This document shows positions 46,386 to 57,762 of a stretch of 64,000 nucleotides of DNA, piece after piece. Source of the stretch: Gordionus sp. m RMFG-2023 (taxonomy: Eukaryota; Nematomorpha; Gordioida; Chordodea; Parachordodidae); NCBI RefSeq assembly GCF_954871325.1, contig NC_088778.1, positions 15,713,666 through 15,777,665 of the forward strand, read 5' to 3'. Numbering within the stretch: the stretch's first letter is position 1; every line of letters begins with the position of its first letter. The notes beneath the pieces were generated by a model that worked only from the letters and a program-made list of their open reading frames with translations, was not told where the DNA came from and searched no databases. Position numbers and translations under genes: made by a program.

Positions 46386-46624
46386 TTTAATTTAGTCGAC
46401 TTAATTAGTCGTTTTAGTCGACTATATTAGTCGTTTTAGTCGACTATATTAGTCGTTTTAGTCGACTATATTAGTCGTTTTAGTCGACTATATTAGTCGT
46501 TTTAGTCGACTATATTAGTCGTTTTAGTCGACTAATGGACTAATTTAGTTGCTAAAGTGTTTAGTCGAATTTTTCGACTAAAACTATTAGTTAGTCGACT
46601 AAATTTAGTCGATTAACAACACTA
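46386..46624 (-). repeat. right terminal array of TAGTCGAC motifs
   Basis: Six nearly identical TTAGTCGACTATATTAGTCG units, then diverged ones up to the terminus AACAACACTA. Confidence 0.92.
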
Positions 46625-46632
46625 GTAAGAAT

Positions 46633-48605
46633 AATAGTGATAACGATATTTACAAGATGGCGAAATAAAATGCTAAGAAATTAATAGCGAAGGCTCAAAA
46701 AGAAAAAAGGCAGGAGTTTGTTAAAAAAAATGGAATGCACTGAAGGAATGGGAAATGTGGTTTAAATGGCAAAGCAGATGGCAAAAAAGAGGCAAGATAT
46801 GTTAGGTAAGTGTTAAATGTTTGAAAAATATGGAAGGAAAAATGGTAATTGATAGTAATGGTATTAAGAACAACTGGAAGATCTACATGAAAGGACTTTT
46901 GAACGAAGAAAATGAATGGGATAATAATGTTAGTTGTGCAAAGGTAGAAGGTCCAGGGTGTAATTTTAGCAAGGATGAAATAAAGAGAGCAGTGAAAAAG
47001 ATAAAGGGAAGGCATCGCGTTTAACGATGGTGGTATCAGAGATGTTTAAAGGTTCTGATGACTTAAGGATTGAATGGTTAATGGGCTAATCAAATTGTCA
47101 CAGATGGAATTATTCCCGAGGACTGGCGTAGAAGTATAATTATCCAGATACAAGGGAAAAGGTGATCCTTTAGATTGCGGGTCTTACAGAACTATTAAAC
47201 TCTTGGAACATGCAATGAAGGTATTTGAGAGGGTGTTAGAGAAGCGGATAAGAGAACAAACTAAAATTGATGAAATACAGTTTGGTCATCGGGAAAAGGC
47301 ACGACAGATGCAATTTTTGTGGTGAGGCAAATACAAAAAGTATCTTGCGAAGGAAAAGAAACTCTATTATGCGTTTGATGATTTAGAGAAAGCATTTGAC
47401 AGGGTGCCGCGTGAGGTTGATAGATGGGCCTTGAGAAAATCAGGTGTGGAGGAACGGTTGGGTATCGCAGTGATGGCAATGTATGTAGGAGCACAAACAG
47501 CAGTACGGACAGATTATGGTGATAGTGAAAGCTTTGAGGTGAAAGTAGGACTTTATCGGATCCGTGCTGAGTCCATTATTATTTATCTTAGTAATGGATG
47601 TGGTGGCTAGAGAAATGCATGAAGGACTTCCCTGGGAGCTATTATATGCAGATGACCTTGTATTAATGGCAAAGAAGAATTGAGGGATAAAATTAGTATA
47701 TGGAAGATGACTATGGAAGCAAATGGACTGAAAATGAATGCATCAAAGACAAAGGTGATGATTGGTGGAGAAAATCTAAAGATGGAGGAATCCGGTAAGT
47801 GACCTTGTGCTGTATGTGGGAAAGTAGTTGCTAATTCAATCCAATGCACCAGATGCCAAAAATGGGTACATAATAGATGGAAAAAAGACAGTTTGATGTT
47901 AGAAAGAATGACCTTTATTTGTAGAACACGTTTGAAAGGGATACATAATAATGTTAACGTAGATAATGGTGGTCTGTATATTGGCAATGGGTTAACCCTA
48001 GAAAAAGTGGATAAGTTTTGTTATTTTGGTGATATGCTAAACTCAGATGGTGGTGTAGATTCTGGCTTGGAAGAATTTCAGAGAGATATCGTCTATTCTT
48101 ACAAATAAAAAAATCTCACTGAAGTTAAAGGGGAAAGTTTACGTAAGCTGTGTGAGGAGTTGTTTAGTTTATGGCAGCGAAACATGGGCAATGAAAGCGA
48201 CTCACGAAGCCAAATTAGAAAGAACAGAGATGAGGATGATTAGATGGATGTGTGGTGTATATATCTCTGAGAGAGAAAAACACTAGCTAGGAATTGCGAG
48301 CAAGATTGGATATAGAAATGATTGGAGTGGTAATGCGACGAAATAGACTAAGATGGTTTGTACATGTGGAACGTAAAAAGATGAGTGGGTAAAGAGATGC
48401 ATCTTGATGGAAGTAGGAGGATCAAGACCTAGAGGAAGGCCCAAGATAACGTGGACAAATATGATAGCGGCGGATATGAGAAGCATGAATCTTACAAATA
48501 TTGATTCTCAGGAGCGTCAAAAATGGAAAAGAAAAATCAGAGAAAAAACTGGCCTATTCGGGTAAACCTGAAAATCGCCATAAAACAGAGAAGAAGAAGA
48601 AATTA
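46633..48605 (+). pseudogene. LINE 3' half: reverse transcriptase and C-terminal zinc finger
   Basis: Continues the LINE cut at 18376. It gives NNSDNDIYKMAK, then KSAVKKIKGR-type sequence, then the RT blocks FDRVPREVDRWALRKSGVEE and LLYADDLVLMAK (active site). A CxxC zinc finger (CAVCGK, SIQCTRCQKWVH), FCYFGDMLNSDGGVD and the C-terminal RPRGRPKITW-like region follow. It ends near 48605 in a GAA-rich tail. Many frameshifts. The RT order and C-terminal finger fit the same family as the endonuclease half. Confidence 0.88.
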
Positions 48606-48639
48606 TCATATAATAACATAAATATTCTCATTGAAACCA

Positions 48640-49100
48640 TAAAAAATTTGGTTATAAAAAAATTCAAAATGAGATTGAATTTAACAGGTTCTTTTCAATC
48701 ATAGTTGATGGCACATATGATGTTTCGAAATCAGAAGCAATAGCTTTGTTAGTAAGATATGTTGAAAATAGTGAGACACCTAAGTACGGGAAATACAACT
48801 GGTCTCGATATTAAAAAGAATATAATATCCAAACTTGGCTCCATGAATTTACCTCTTGAATTCCTATTTAGGCAAAACTATGATGGTGTCTCAAACATGA
48901 GTGGAAGAATCAATGGAGTGCAGGCTTTGATTAGAGCGGAGGCGCCAAAGGCAGCTTTTATTTGGTGCTATTGTCATCGATTAAATTTAATCATTGTTCA
49001 ATTATGTCAATCAATAAAAGAACTGCGAAATGTTTTAGGAATATTAGACGAGATTTATATATATTTTAATGGTATTAAAAGATATTATGTAATAAAACTA
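48640..49100 (+). pseudogene. hAT transposase fragment, ZMYM1/DUF4371-like, copy 1
   Basis: Reads FSIIVDGTYDVSKSEAIALL with the first catalytic-type Asp, then RQNYDGVSNMSGRINGVQA and WCYCHRLNLIIVQL. These are the DGASNMSG and H-RLNL blocks of ZMYM1-like hAT proteins. One frame change near 48800. An inverted copy is at 50850-51340. Only the middle of the protein is present. Confidence 0.8.
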
Positions 49101-49117
49101 TTATTTTTAATTAAAAA

Positions 49118-49263
49118 AAATTTACCCGCCCACTCCCGCGCATTACTTTAATTTTTCAACCCGCAGCCATACGCCAAATGTTGAAAATATTTTAAAAAAA
49201 CTCGACCATGCCCTTTCAAAGTATGGGCGAGTGGGCGAAAAACCCGCCCAATGCAGACCTCTA
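49118..49263. mobile_element. hAT-like MITE end with GGTCTGCATTGGGCGGG
   Basis: Read from the right: TAGAGGTCTGCATTGGGCGG, then alternating GCCCACTCGCCC. It shares the TCTGCAT-GGGC core with 19566-19896 and 42050-42434. The left end seems truncated. Confidence 0.45.
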
Positions 49264-49394
49264 ATATGTATATCACGCTTTTCAATAAACCATAGTGGAG
49301 AGTATGATATAATCAAACATATGAAATCTAACAAATATACGCTGACAAATGAACAATCTAGAACCAATACTTCTATATCATCATAGTAACCAAA

Positions 49395-50640
49395 TATTCT
49401 AAGAATGAAACCTTGTCTGTTATTGCTGAAACAACATTTGTATATCATTCTATAAAACATTCCCATAGCTATATGTCTGCTGATTGTTCAAGCAAGCTAT
49501 TTTACACACTTTTTCCTGACTATATAATTGTATCAATATTTTCATGTGGCGGAACAAACGGCTCTAAAATAATACAAAAATTTTGGCACCAGAAACAAGG
49601 GCAAATATTATAAAAGATCTAAAATACAATCGCCCGTTTTCAATACTAACGGATCCGTCAAATAGAGGTAATATAAAAACATTTCCCTTATTACTTAGAT
49701 GCTTCAATAAAAAGAATGGAATAATTGTTAAATTACTTAAATTTTTTTCATCTGACAGTGAAACCTCTAAAGACATATCTATATGCTTGCTCGAAAATTT
49801 AAAAATAGCTGGACTTGATATTGCTAATGTAATGGCCTATTGTGCAGATAACGCATCTGTAAACTTTGGGAAAAATTGAAGTATTTGAACGGAATTGAAA
49901 AGCCATAATTAATACCAATAGGTTGTATAAGCCACATTCTTCATAATTCATTTAAAAAGGCCATAATTTTTCTCAAATATGATATTGAGAGTATAGAAAT
50001 TAAATGTTATGATCAATTTAGCAACTCGACAAAAATAGTTACAATTTAGAATTACTTTGCCACCCAACACGCTGGCTTACATTAATCCCAGCGATTGAGC
50101 AGATGCTTAAGTATAATCAACCCCTTAAAAAATTTTTTTATCATTATCATCAACCCCACCAATTTTAAAAATATTTTTTGAAGATGATTTTGCAGAGGCA
50201 TATTTAGGTGCTATCCTTAACGTTGGCACTTTAGTCAATAACATAAATTTGCAATTACAATCGGAAGATGTTAGGAATGTATACACACTCTTATCCAAAA
50301 ACTAAAGAATTCGTTAAATTTAAATATTCAAAATTTTTATGGGAGCATTTCCAAAAATATTTTACAACATAATAATGACGAAGAAAAGGCTTTAAATTTC
50401 AAAAATGAATCAAAGATACTTATAAAAATATTATAGAATATATAGAAAAACGGTATAATATTATAGATGATATAGGGAAATATCTTAAGTCCTATGACAT
50501 TAGAATAATAGATTACATTTATCATCGTTGGAACTAATGGTTAAAAAAATTATAACTATTCATGCAAAGAGTTTTCAGCCTATCTCCACAGTGCCGATGG
50601 AAAATCTTTATTGCCTCTTTTAAAATCATCCATAAAATAT
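49395..50640 (+). pseudogene. hAT transposase, KIAA1586-like, decayed
   Basis: Reads ETTFVYHSIKHSHSYMSADC, KLFYTLFPD, then in the next frame RPFSILTDPSNRGNIKTFPL, SKDISICLLENLKIAGLDI and MAYCADNASVNFG. CISHILHNSFKKAI and IKCYDQFSNSTK follow. The order and the CADNASVNFG and HILHN blocks match the KIAA1586-like hAT group. Several frameshifts and stops lie after 49880. No terminal repeats found. Confidence 0.8.
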
Positions 50641-50849
50641 AATAATTAATATTATGCTATATTTATAAACATGGAAAAATAATACATCATAATTGTTATT
50701 ATAGTGAATCAATAAAAAATATTAAATTTAATATTGTCTTAAAAATATTGTTATATTAAATATAACATATTAACCTATCCGCAAATTGGGAATATGTGGG
50801 CGAAGCCCCCCATAAATTATTATAAAAGAAAACTCACGTTTTTAAGTGA

Positions 50850-51340
50850 AAAATATCTGGCTAGTTCTTTCTATTGGCATCATAATTGAATAATGATTAA
50901 ATTTAATCGATGACAATAGCAACAAATAATAGTTGCCTTTGAGGCCTCAGCTCTAATTAAAATCTGTACTTCATTGATTTTTTCACTCATGTTTGAAGCA
51001 CCATCATAGCTTTGTCCTATTAAGAATTCGAAGGATAGATTCAAGGAACTAAGTTTGGATGTTATATTTATTTAATATTAAGCCCATGATACTCGTACAA
51101 TATATCTAAAAATATTTCAACAGTTTAGGCCTTTCACCATTTTCAATATATCCTACCAACAAAGTTATTGCTTCTGATTTCGAAACATCATATGTACTAT
51201 CAACTATAATTGAAAATCATCTGTTAGATTCAATTCCATTTTAAATTTTTTATAATCATATTTTTCATGGTATTTATATTATTATACAATAAATTGGAAT
51301 ATAGTTTCGATTTTAATCCATTTTCTATTATATCCCTTCT
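50850..51340 (-). pseudogene. hAT transposase fragment, ZMYM1-like, copy 2, inverted
   Basis: Minus-strand translation gives IVDSTYDVSKSEAITLLVGY, QSYDGASNMSEKINEVQ and ICCYCHRLNLIIIQL, parallel to 48640-49100. Similarity extends upstream of the coding part in both copies. Confidence 0.78.
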
Positions 51341-51651
51341 TTTTTTTTTGATTTTTTGTATATATAATTTGAGAACATTTTGTAAAAATTAAAAAATTAT
51401 TTTTAAAAGTACCATCTCATATTCATGAGGGACATTCTCTAAATAAAAAATTTTTCAAAAAAAATACTGCCTTTCAAATTTTGAGAAGCAGTTGCTTCAT
51501 GCCCTTTCTGTTGTAGGGGAAACTGGGACCAGGTATGAAAAGTCCTGGCTATACCTATAAATCTTTTTGAAAATGATTTAGATATAAGATCAATTCATAA
51601 AATATATAATATTTTTTATTGACTTTTGCTATATCCAAGTTTATTTTCTAG

Positions 51652-52103
51652 GCTTTTACAAAAATAAAAGAAACAAATCAATGACATATGGTAATAAGCT
51701 TCCAATGTATGCAGACGAAATTATAAGATGCATGCAGTTTTACTCTCCTACCTATAATAATGGCGACCATTATATCGGATTGATGAGATATATAACTAAA
51801 ACTATGTACCCAAAATCTGTGCAGCCCATTCAAGTAGCAGATTCAAGCCAAAATAATGAAATAAAAAATTATACATTTGACATGATGAGTGGGTACTATG
51901 TTTCTCCTAAAGAAGGAAATATCATTGTTGTAGCTTTGTTGAGAAACAAAAAATTAAATGAAAAAATTGAAAATTGTAATGAGAAAAGTTTATTGACATC
52001 AATCTTACAATCTTTTATAACTGTTAAAGAACAGGAGAATTTGGCAATGATTAATTTTGACTGTATGTCTAAATTTATAGTAAAGAAACTAATTTTAATA
52101 TAA
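51652..52103 (+). CDS. FBXO9-like: FBXO9-like F-box protein, exon 3
   Basis: Starts directly after an acceptor TTTTCTAG. The G left by exon 2 plus GC gives glycine, so the frame runs RFDG/FYKNKRNK. The exon encodes the FBXO9 core fold: MYADEIIRCMQFYSPTYNNG, YPKSVQPI, then MMSGYYVSPKEGNIIVVALL. These align in order with the FFPDG, PQSIVPRL and GHYRLS stretches of vertebrate FBXO9 as I recall it. Read to the stop at 52101-52103, the three exons give 270 residues. A GTATGT at about 52063 could instead be a donor into a further exon near 52.4-52.6 kb, so the C-terminus is uncertain. Confidence 0.75.
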
Positions 52104-52369
52104 AATAATTTTATTATTTTACTCTTATTATTTGGAGTTTTAAAATATTTTATAGTTCGTGAACATGTTCGATTTTTGTCAATGAACGTCGAATATGATT
52201 TTTTTTAAAAATGTTTACAGCATTACTATAAATAAGTTTAAACTTTTTAATGCCTTTTGTAAAATCAGTAATTTTTTATTGTGAATTTTAATTATCAATT
52301 TTATATTAAACATTTTTCATCACTTTTAATTTCAATACATAAAATTTAAGCATTTCCAAATTATGCCCG

Positions 52370-52567
52370 ATGAATATGGATATCCAAACAACAAGCTTAT
52401 TTATCAAAAGCAAGATAATTTATATAAAAAGTATATATTATTATTCCTACATATTATTAAAATTTATAAATATTAGCTATAAAAATAAATTGTGCCAAAG
52501 AATCAAAGAAGGAAGTTTATTTGATCCTTTTCACTTTTCTCGTCATATTAACCCCATTTTATCATGA
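52370..52567 (+). other. possible further C-terminal exon of the FBXO9-like gene
   Basis: The frame ends YKNKLCQRIKEGSLFDPFHF and SRHINPILS. The DPFHFSR stretch is vaguely like the last conserved block of FBXO9 (TPLFFAR). A consensus donor GTATGT lies in exon 3 near 52063, but I could not find a phase-matched acceptor, so this stays a possibility. Confidence 0.3.
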
Positions 52568-52829
52568 AATTAAATGCAAAAATGTGTTTTAAAAAAAGTT
52601 ATAGTTATATTTGCAAATCGTTTATTTATTATATAACACAAAAAAATTATAATACCTGTATTGACTATTTATATTTAAAATAAAATTATCAATGACCTAA
52701 GATTATATCGACCTTGACATATATTTAGAAAGGATTGGGGGGGGGGGGGGGTGTAATTTTTGTTCATTTCAACCAAAAAATTTTTGATGCTTATTTGGCG
52801 GAAGAATAAATAATGAAAAACGTATAAAG
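52568..52829. other. A+T-rich with a G-run (52737-52751)
   Basis: No frame or repeat recognised. Confidence 0.5.
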
Positions 52830-53535
52830 TAGAGCTGTCAGATCTGATTGAAGCTGTATCGATACCACTTGGATAGACAATTTCTTAGACTCGTTTTGGC
52901 CGGACCTTAATCTATAAAACATTAAATTGTTTTATTTTTTAAATTCATTTTATCATTATTATTTTTTTAAATAAAGTCAAATTTTCTCTACTGCTTATAT
53001 TTTTCCATTTTGTTTGAATAATAGTACTTTTTTGCTTCATTTTTTCGGATCATGTCAAACTCAGGTCTCTAAGAGTTCAGATTGGACTCGGATATTTGAA
53101 AATTATGGTAAGATCGGAGCATTCTAATAATTTCTTTTATTGGATAGAGTCAGATTTCAAAAAAAAATGTTTGATGCAGGGTATAAAAGATGCAAAATTA
53201 TTAATTCTTATCCTATATTGAAAAAAAAGAACAGATGTTACACAAAAATTCAATTGATATTTTGATTAGAGCCTTGCAAATTGAATTTATTTGGGCAATA
53301 TTTTAATTCTAGATTTTCTTTATTGAAAATATAAATTGCAGATTTATATAAAGTTAAATAAAATACAAATTATTAATTGCTTTGTCCTAATACCAGAAAA
53401 ATTATATTTATCATTTTTATTTTTAAGAAATTCATATTTTTATGTCCAACTTAGCTCGATTTTTTAAACCAATTTAATACTTAGTCCTTCCCGATTTAAA
53501 AATTTTTTAGACCTGAGGCGACTTAGAGTCAAATG
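52830..53535. mobile_element. possible hAT-like non-autonomous element
   Basis: TAGAGCTGTCAGATCTG at the left faces AGGTTCTGTCATTTG (reversed) at the right. Subterminal parts hold GATC/GGATC-rich motifs. No clear target duplication. Confidence 0.3.
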
Positions 53536-53598
53536 ACAGAACCTTGATTTATATGGCTAAGACATACTTAACATCATCAATAAATTATTAGTACCGGA

Positions 53599-53794
53599 TA
53601 GTTATTCAAATATCGATTTAGCCTATTTTTAAAACGACTAAATCAAGATTTTAATAAAAATTATTATTTAAGCCTTAATTTTGCCAAAAGAGGGCCAACT
53701 TTCTTGCATTTTTTAACCAAATATTTGTTTGGTGAAAATCTTGATTTAGCCTTTTTATAAAAATTAGCGAAATCTAGGTTCTTAACATCAACTA
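53599..53794. mobile_element. foldback MITE
   Basis: Left and right arms share GGCTAAATCAAGATTTT-type sequence in opposite orientation and end TAGTT...AACTA. Flanks GTACCGGA and GTCCGGAA look like a damaged 8-bp duplication. Confidence 0.55.
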
Positions 53795-54144
53795 GTCCGG
53801 AAAGTAGCCCCAAAAGATAGTTTTATTATTTCCTTTCTCCCTGATTGAATATCACAATCATTCGCATAACTAACAAGGGGACAATGTACATTTTTTTTAA
53901 AGTGTTTTTTATTTCTTTCGATTATCGTTCATTATTTATATATGTTGGGAATATTTAGATGATAATTTTCAAGAAATTTATTGCCCTTTTCCTATATTTC
54001 ATATTAGACTATATAAAATTTGAATAAATAAAAATTGGCTTCTTTAAAAAAACAAAAAATATATTGATTAAATTCGGATAACTTCAAAGATAAAAATTCA
54101 CAAGCAGCCACTTATCTTAGAATTGAGTTGCATCTCCTTTATTA
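53795..54144. other. A+T-rich, nothing recognised
   Basis: No gene or repeat seen between the foldback element and the small exon-like frame. Confidence 0.5.
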
Positions 54145-54311
54145 CTAATAATTATAGCTATCATTTAGATAGTAATCTTTTATGACTATGGAATTGTAAA
54201 TTTCACCGTTTCCAATGAAGTTATGAATATTTCGGTTTAATCGGCATAAAGTTTTTGCTGCACCATCTGGGAATTTCATTGTTCTAGACGCATCTAAAGA
54301 TCCGCCCAGCG
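54145..54311 (-). other. possible terminal exon of an unknown gene
   Basis: After an acceptor-like CTTGAACAG the minus strand encodes 54 residues: LGGSLDASRTMKFPDGAAKT, then LCRLNRNIHNFIGNGEI and a stop. Composition and codon use look protein-coding rather than random, but I do not recognise the family and found no upstream exon. Confidence 0.35.
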
Positions 54312-54518
54312 CTGTTCAAGATATAGGCAATTTCGGATTTAATAGATAAAATTGAAAGCCTAGTCAATCTTTAATCGAGCTTTTGAATAAGTAAAACCAT
54401 GATAATGAGTACGAAGTAGAATATTCAAATGAAAGTTGTTACATAATATGTAATATATTAACTTTTATTTTTATTATTATTCAATTTATATTACTTTAAA
54501 TTGTTAATATGAGTTTGC

Positions 54519-55575
54519 AGCTATGTTTTATAACCGTAATTTGAAAACGGGATTGATTTGTACCGTTTCAAACTCGATTTGTACCATTACCGTTTTACAG
54601 CTATTGACCGTTAAAAATATAAGGCCAAAAATAAAAAACACTCAAATTTTTTGAAGATTAAACTTAATTTGAGGTATCATTAGGAAGAGAAAAAAATTCT
54701 TCACACAAATTAAAGGGAAAAATTTACAGTTCAGCGTCTACATGAGCGGGAGGGGTGGGAACAGTTTGCATCCTATTTTTTGAGGGGATAAGCTGCTTTA
54801 ATGGAGGTAGGAGAAATTTTTTGGGGGGTTACCTATTAAATCTTGAGATGAAATAGGACAAAATTAATACTTTTATTATGGAATAAATATAATACAATTC
54901 ATCGACCAAATCTATATATTGCAAACAATCATACACATTGTTTTTCAAAAAACTATCCTTTTAAATGTAATTTAAGGTTTAGATATTTCAGCAAGCTCAT
55001 AATGCCATAATAATTAATTCATTATAAATAATGGGGGTTTTAATTGAATTTATTATCTAAAAAATAAATTCTTTATCTTCACAAAATATCGATAGTTGGT
55101 CGTAGAAATAGATTAATTTAAGTTATCCTTTATAAATTCTTGAAAAGAGTATCAATAAATTAAATAGGTGAAAATAATAATAAACAGACACCGCCGCCAG
55201 ATGGCGGTAATTTTTTTAGGGGGGTAGGCAAAGGTTTTTGAAGGGGTTTGCATCCAGTGAAAATCCTGTCATGTAGACGCTGGTTGTACATTAAGAAATT
55301 TTAAAAAAAAATTTTGAGTTTTTAATTTTTGGCCTCATTTTTAACGGTCAATAGCTGGAAAACGGTAATGATACAAATCAAACTGAAAACGGTAAAAATC
55401 ATTTTCTATCGACCTATACACTTTTTTTTTAATTCAAAAGTGGGGGGGGGGGCTGTTGTGAAGTTGGCCACCCATTTTGTTCTTTGAATATCTCAAAAAC
55501 GGCGATGGTACAAATCGAACTGAAAACGGTACAAATCAGTCCACTGATAAATCATTAAAATTTCAAAAGTGGGGG
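54519..55575. repeat. inverted-repeat element of about 1 kb with ACGGTACAAATC boxes
   Basis: Left arm: GATTTGTACCGTTTCAAACT, TATTGACCGTTAAAAAT, CAGCGTCTACATGAGCGG and GTTTGCATCC. The right arm repeats these inverted (GTCATGTAGACGCTGG, AACGGTCAATAGCTGG, ACGGTACAAATC). Boxes of AACGG-TACAAATC recur five or six times at the ends. Probably a foldback transposon without coding sequence. Confidence 0.7.
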
Positions 55576-55599
55576 AGCCAACTTCACCCACCTTATTTT

Positions 55600-56810
55600 G
55601 TCCAGTGTTTATTTTGTATGAAAATTCCCACCTTTATATATCACGATTCCTTTGTCCCATATATTTCCTTTGAACGTTTTATACCAAATTTTATCTCCTA
55701 CTTCTATGTCTCTACTTGTTGATATTTTCCTATTTAATACATCTTTTCTTCCATCGGTTTAATCATCCCATTTAGTCCTAATTGTTCTTGAAAACATCAA
55801 TTTGCTGGGTATCATATTCGTTGTAGAATTTAGGGTGTTTCGATAATTAAACAAAAAATTTTTCATAGCTGTATTTAGGTCTATTTTCATGTTGTTTTCT
55901 ATATTCCTTTTCATACTCGTCTTCATAGATCTTACCATTCGTTCACATTGATCATTAGATTGTTGATGACGAGATGCAGTGAGTATGTGTTTTATACCAT
56001 GATTTTCGCAAATTTTTTTAAATACGTAGCTGGTGAAGTTAGTTTCGTTATCTGTCACTTAGTGTTGTTAAATGGCTCGTTTTGAGCCGATTTTTAAAAA
56101 CGGCTAACTCAATATTTCGTCCAGAAAAATATTACGCAAGCCTCAAGATTTTGCTCATAGAAGGAACAAAGGTCTAGGCATATATTATCGAAATCTCGAG
56201 ACTTAGGCAATATTTTTCTGGCTAAAATATTGAGTTAGCCGTTTTAAAAAATCGGCTCAAATCGAGCCGTTATTGTGTGGTATACCACATAAACTAATTA
56301 TTCTCATCAATTCTTCTACAGTTGACACCGTTCTTATAATCTTCATTCTTTTTATTATCGGGAACTTGCTATATGCGTCAACAAATACCATATAATTGTT
56401 ATCTTCGAATTGTGCAAAATCTATGTGTACCCGTTCAAATATCTTTATTGCTGTTCTCCATGGATTTTGTATATTATGTGGATTATCCGCCCATTTGTTG
56501 CATGCATCACAATTTTTTACCTCTTGATCTATTTCTGTATTAATACACATCACCACAAATAATCTCTTGCTAACAGATTCATTGTACCAGCGCCTAGATG
56601 TCCTTTATGCAATTCTCGTAATATCTCATTTCTCATATTTCGCGGTATAATAATGAAATTTTCCTTAAAGAGACAATCTTTTATCAAGCTCAATTCCATC
56701 TCCATATTTTTGTATGTTTTGTTTTTTATCAGTTCATCCTTCCTAATATTATCATTGATTTCCATTAATTCTTTATCAACACTTGTTTCTTTAACCTTTA
56801 TATACATTTC
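55600..56810 (-). mobile_element. Ty3/gypsy fragment 3 (integrase region), fossil
   Basis: A minus-strand remnant holding the end of the RNase H-integrase spacer, the integrase zinc finger (HKGHLGAG...CDAC), the core (HIDFAQF, TDNETNFTS, HQQSNDQCERM) and the tail. It is close in sequence to element 2, has no LTRs, carries a MITE in its integrase and several other breaks. It is older than elements 1 and 2. Confidence 0.88.
56060..56268. mobile_element. foldback hAT-type MITE, TAGTGTTGTTAA family, right tip missing
   Basis: Left end TAGTGTTGTTAAATGGCTC. The interior closely matches 15758-15975. The right end stops at GAGCCGTT without the final AACAACACTA. It lies within Ty3/gypsy fragment 3. 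Confidence 0.88.
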
Positions 56811-56880
56811 TATAATGAGTAATATGAATGTACAAAATATACAAAATAAAAACTGTACATTGTTGAATATATTATTTTAA

Positions 56881-57762
56881 AGTAAAAGAACTCAAATTAT
56901 TTTAAGGTAAAACATTTTTACAAAAATTTATTTTAAAGTAAAAAAAATTACTACAATACACAATATTCATTTATTCATATTATAAGATAAGACAATCGTA
57001 ATAAAAGTTAGCGATCACTTAAGCATATTGTTAAACAGTATTAACTTTAAAAAATTGTTTTTTTTTTACATCCTTAAGCCATTTATGGCGTAACTTAAAA
57101 TATTTCAAATGTAATAAGAATTGTTTCTTTCTTTTTGTTAAAAACAACTTTTATATTTTAAATCAATTTGTTTATAAACTAATATTAAATTTTATATTTT
57201 ATAAATCAATTTACTTAATAAACTAATGTTCAATTTTTTATTTTTAACTTTTAAAAAAAGATCAATTTATTATAAATTACATTAAATTAAATTGTCAATA
57301 TATATAGGAAACTATTTTGAATATGTGATCATTATATTTTTTTAATTTAAATATCAATAAATTTACGTAATATACGTCTATAACATTTATTTTCTGCCTT
57401 TGATTTCTGCAACCTTTTCACATATTCACATATAACACTCACATAACCAATTGGTAAGATGTCCACACACAATATAATGGATAATGATCCATATATCACA
57501 AGTGTTAAGTAGTAGTCTTTATATATAAAAATTTTTAAATTTTTGTTGTATAATATCTATCACATAGTTGTTAGTAGTTTCACTTTAAAAATTTCTGTTT
57601 TTATTTTATTATGAATATATTAAAAATATTTTTTATAATTTAAAAATCTTCTAATTTCAAATATTCAAATTAAATAAATAATATAATAAGTGAATTCAAA
57701 CATGTCATAAAAATGAAACCTACCAATTTTATAGGGCATATCAATGTGTCAATTTGATAGGT
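56881..57762. other. A+T-rich, nothing recognised
   Basis: Long runs of A and T, no usable frames and no matches to repeats elsewhere in the window. Confidence 0.5.

Larger units (their letters stand above)
18377..46624. mobile_element. 28.2-kb palindromic element with hAT-like ends, inserted in a LINE
   Basis: The left end TAGTGTTGTTAATTAGTCGA and the right end read inward, TAGTGTTGTTAATCGACTAA, form terminal inverted repeats. The flanks GTGAGTAT (18369-18376) and GTAAGAAT (46625-46632) agree at 6 of 8 positions, a decayed 8-bp duplication. The LINE reads on across the site. From both ends inward come a TAGTCGACTAAA array and a 115-120-bp subterminal repeat. The core is a 300-bp satellite in two opposed blocks plus a nested KRBA2-like element. 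No hAT transposase is visible inside, so if it moved as one unit it needed outside help. It might instead be a MITE-like element that grew after insertion. Confidence 0.8.
15302..51651 (+). other. 36.3-kb intron 2 of the FBXO9-like gene
   Basis: Bounded by GATG/GTAATT at 15301-15302 and TTTTCTAG/GCTTTT at 51651-51652. It contains a MITE, a LINE split by a 28-kb element, several hAT remnants and A+T-rich filler. The gene's other intron is 49 bp. The exons on both sides stay open with matching phase, so the gene appears to tolerate the insertion load. Confidence 0.75.

Noticed and set aside
52160-53000. A second host gene directly after the F-box gene
   Set aside because: Only one weak frame (52370-52567) and no further exon-like signal.
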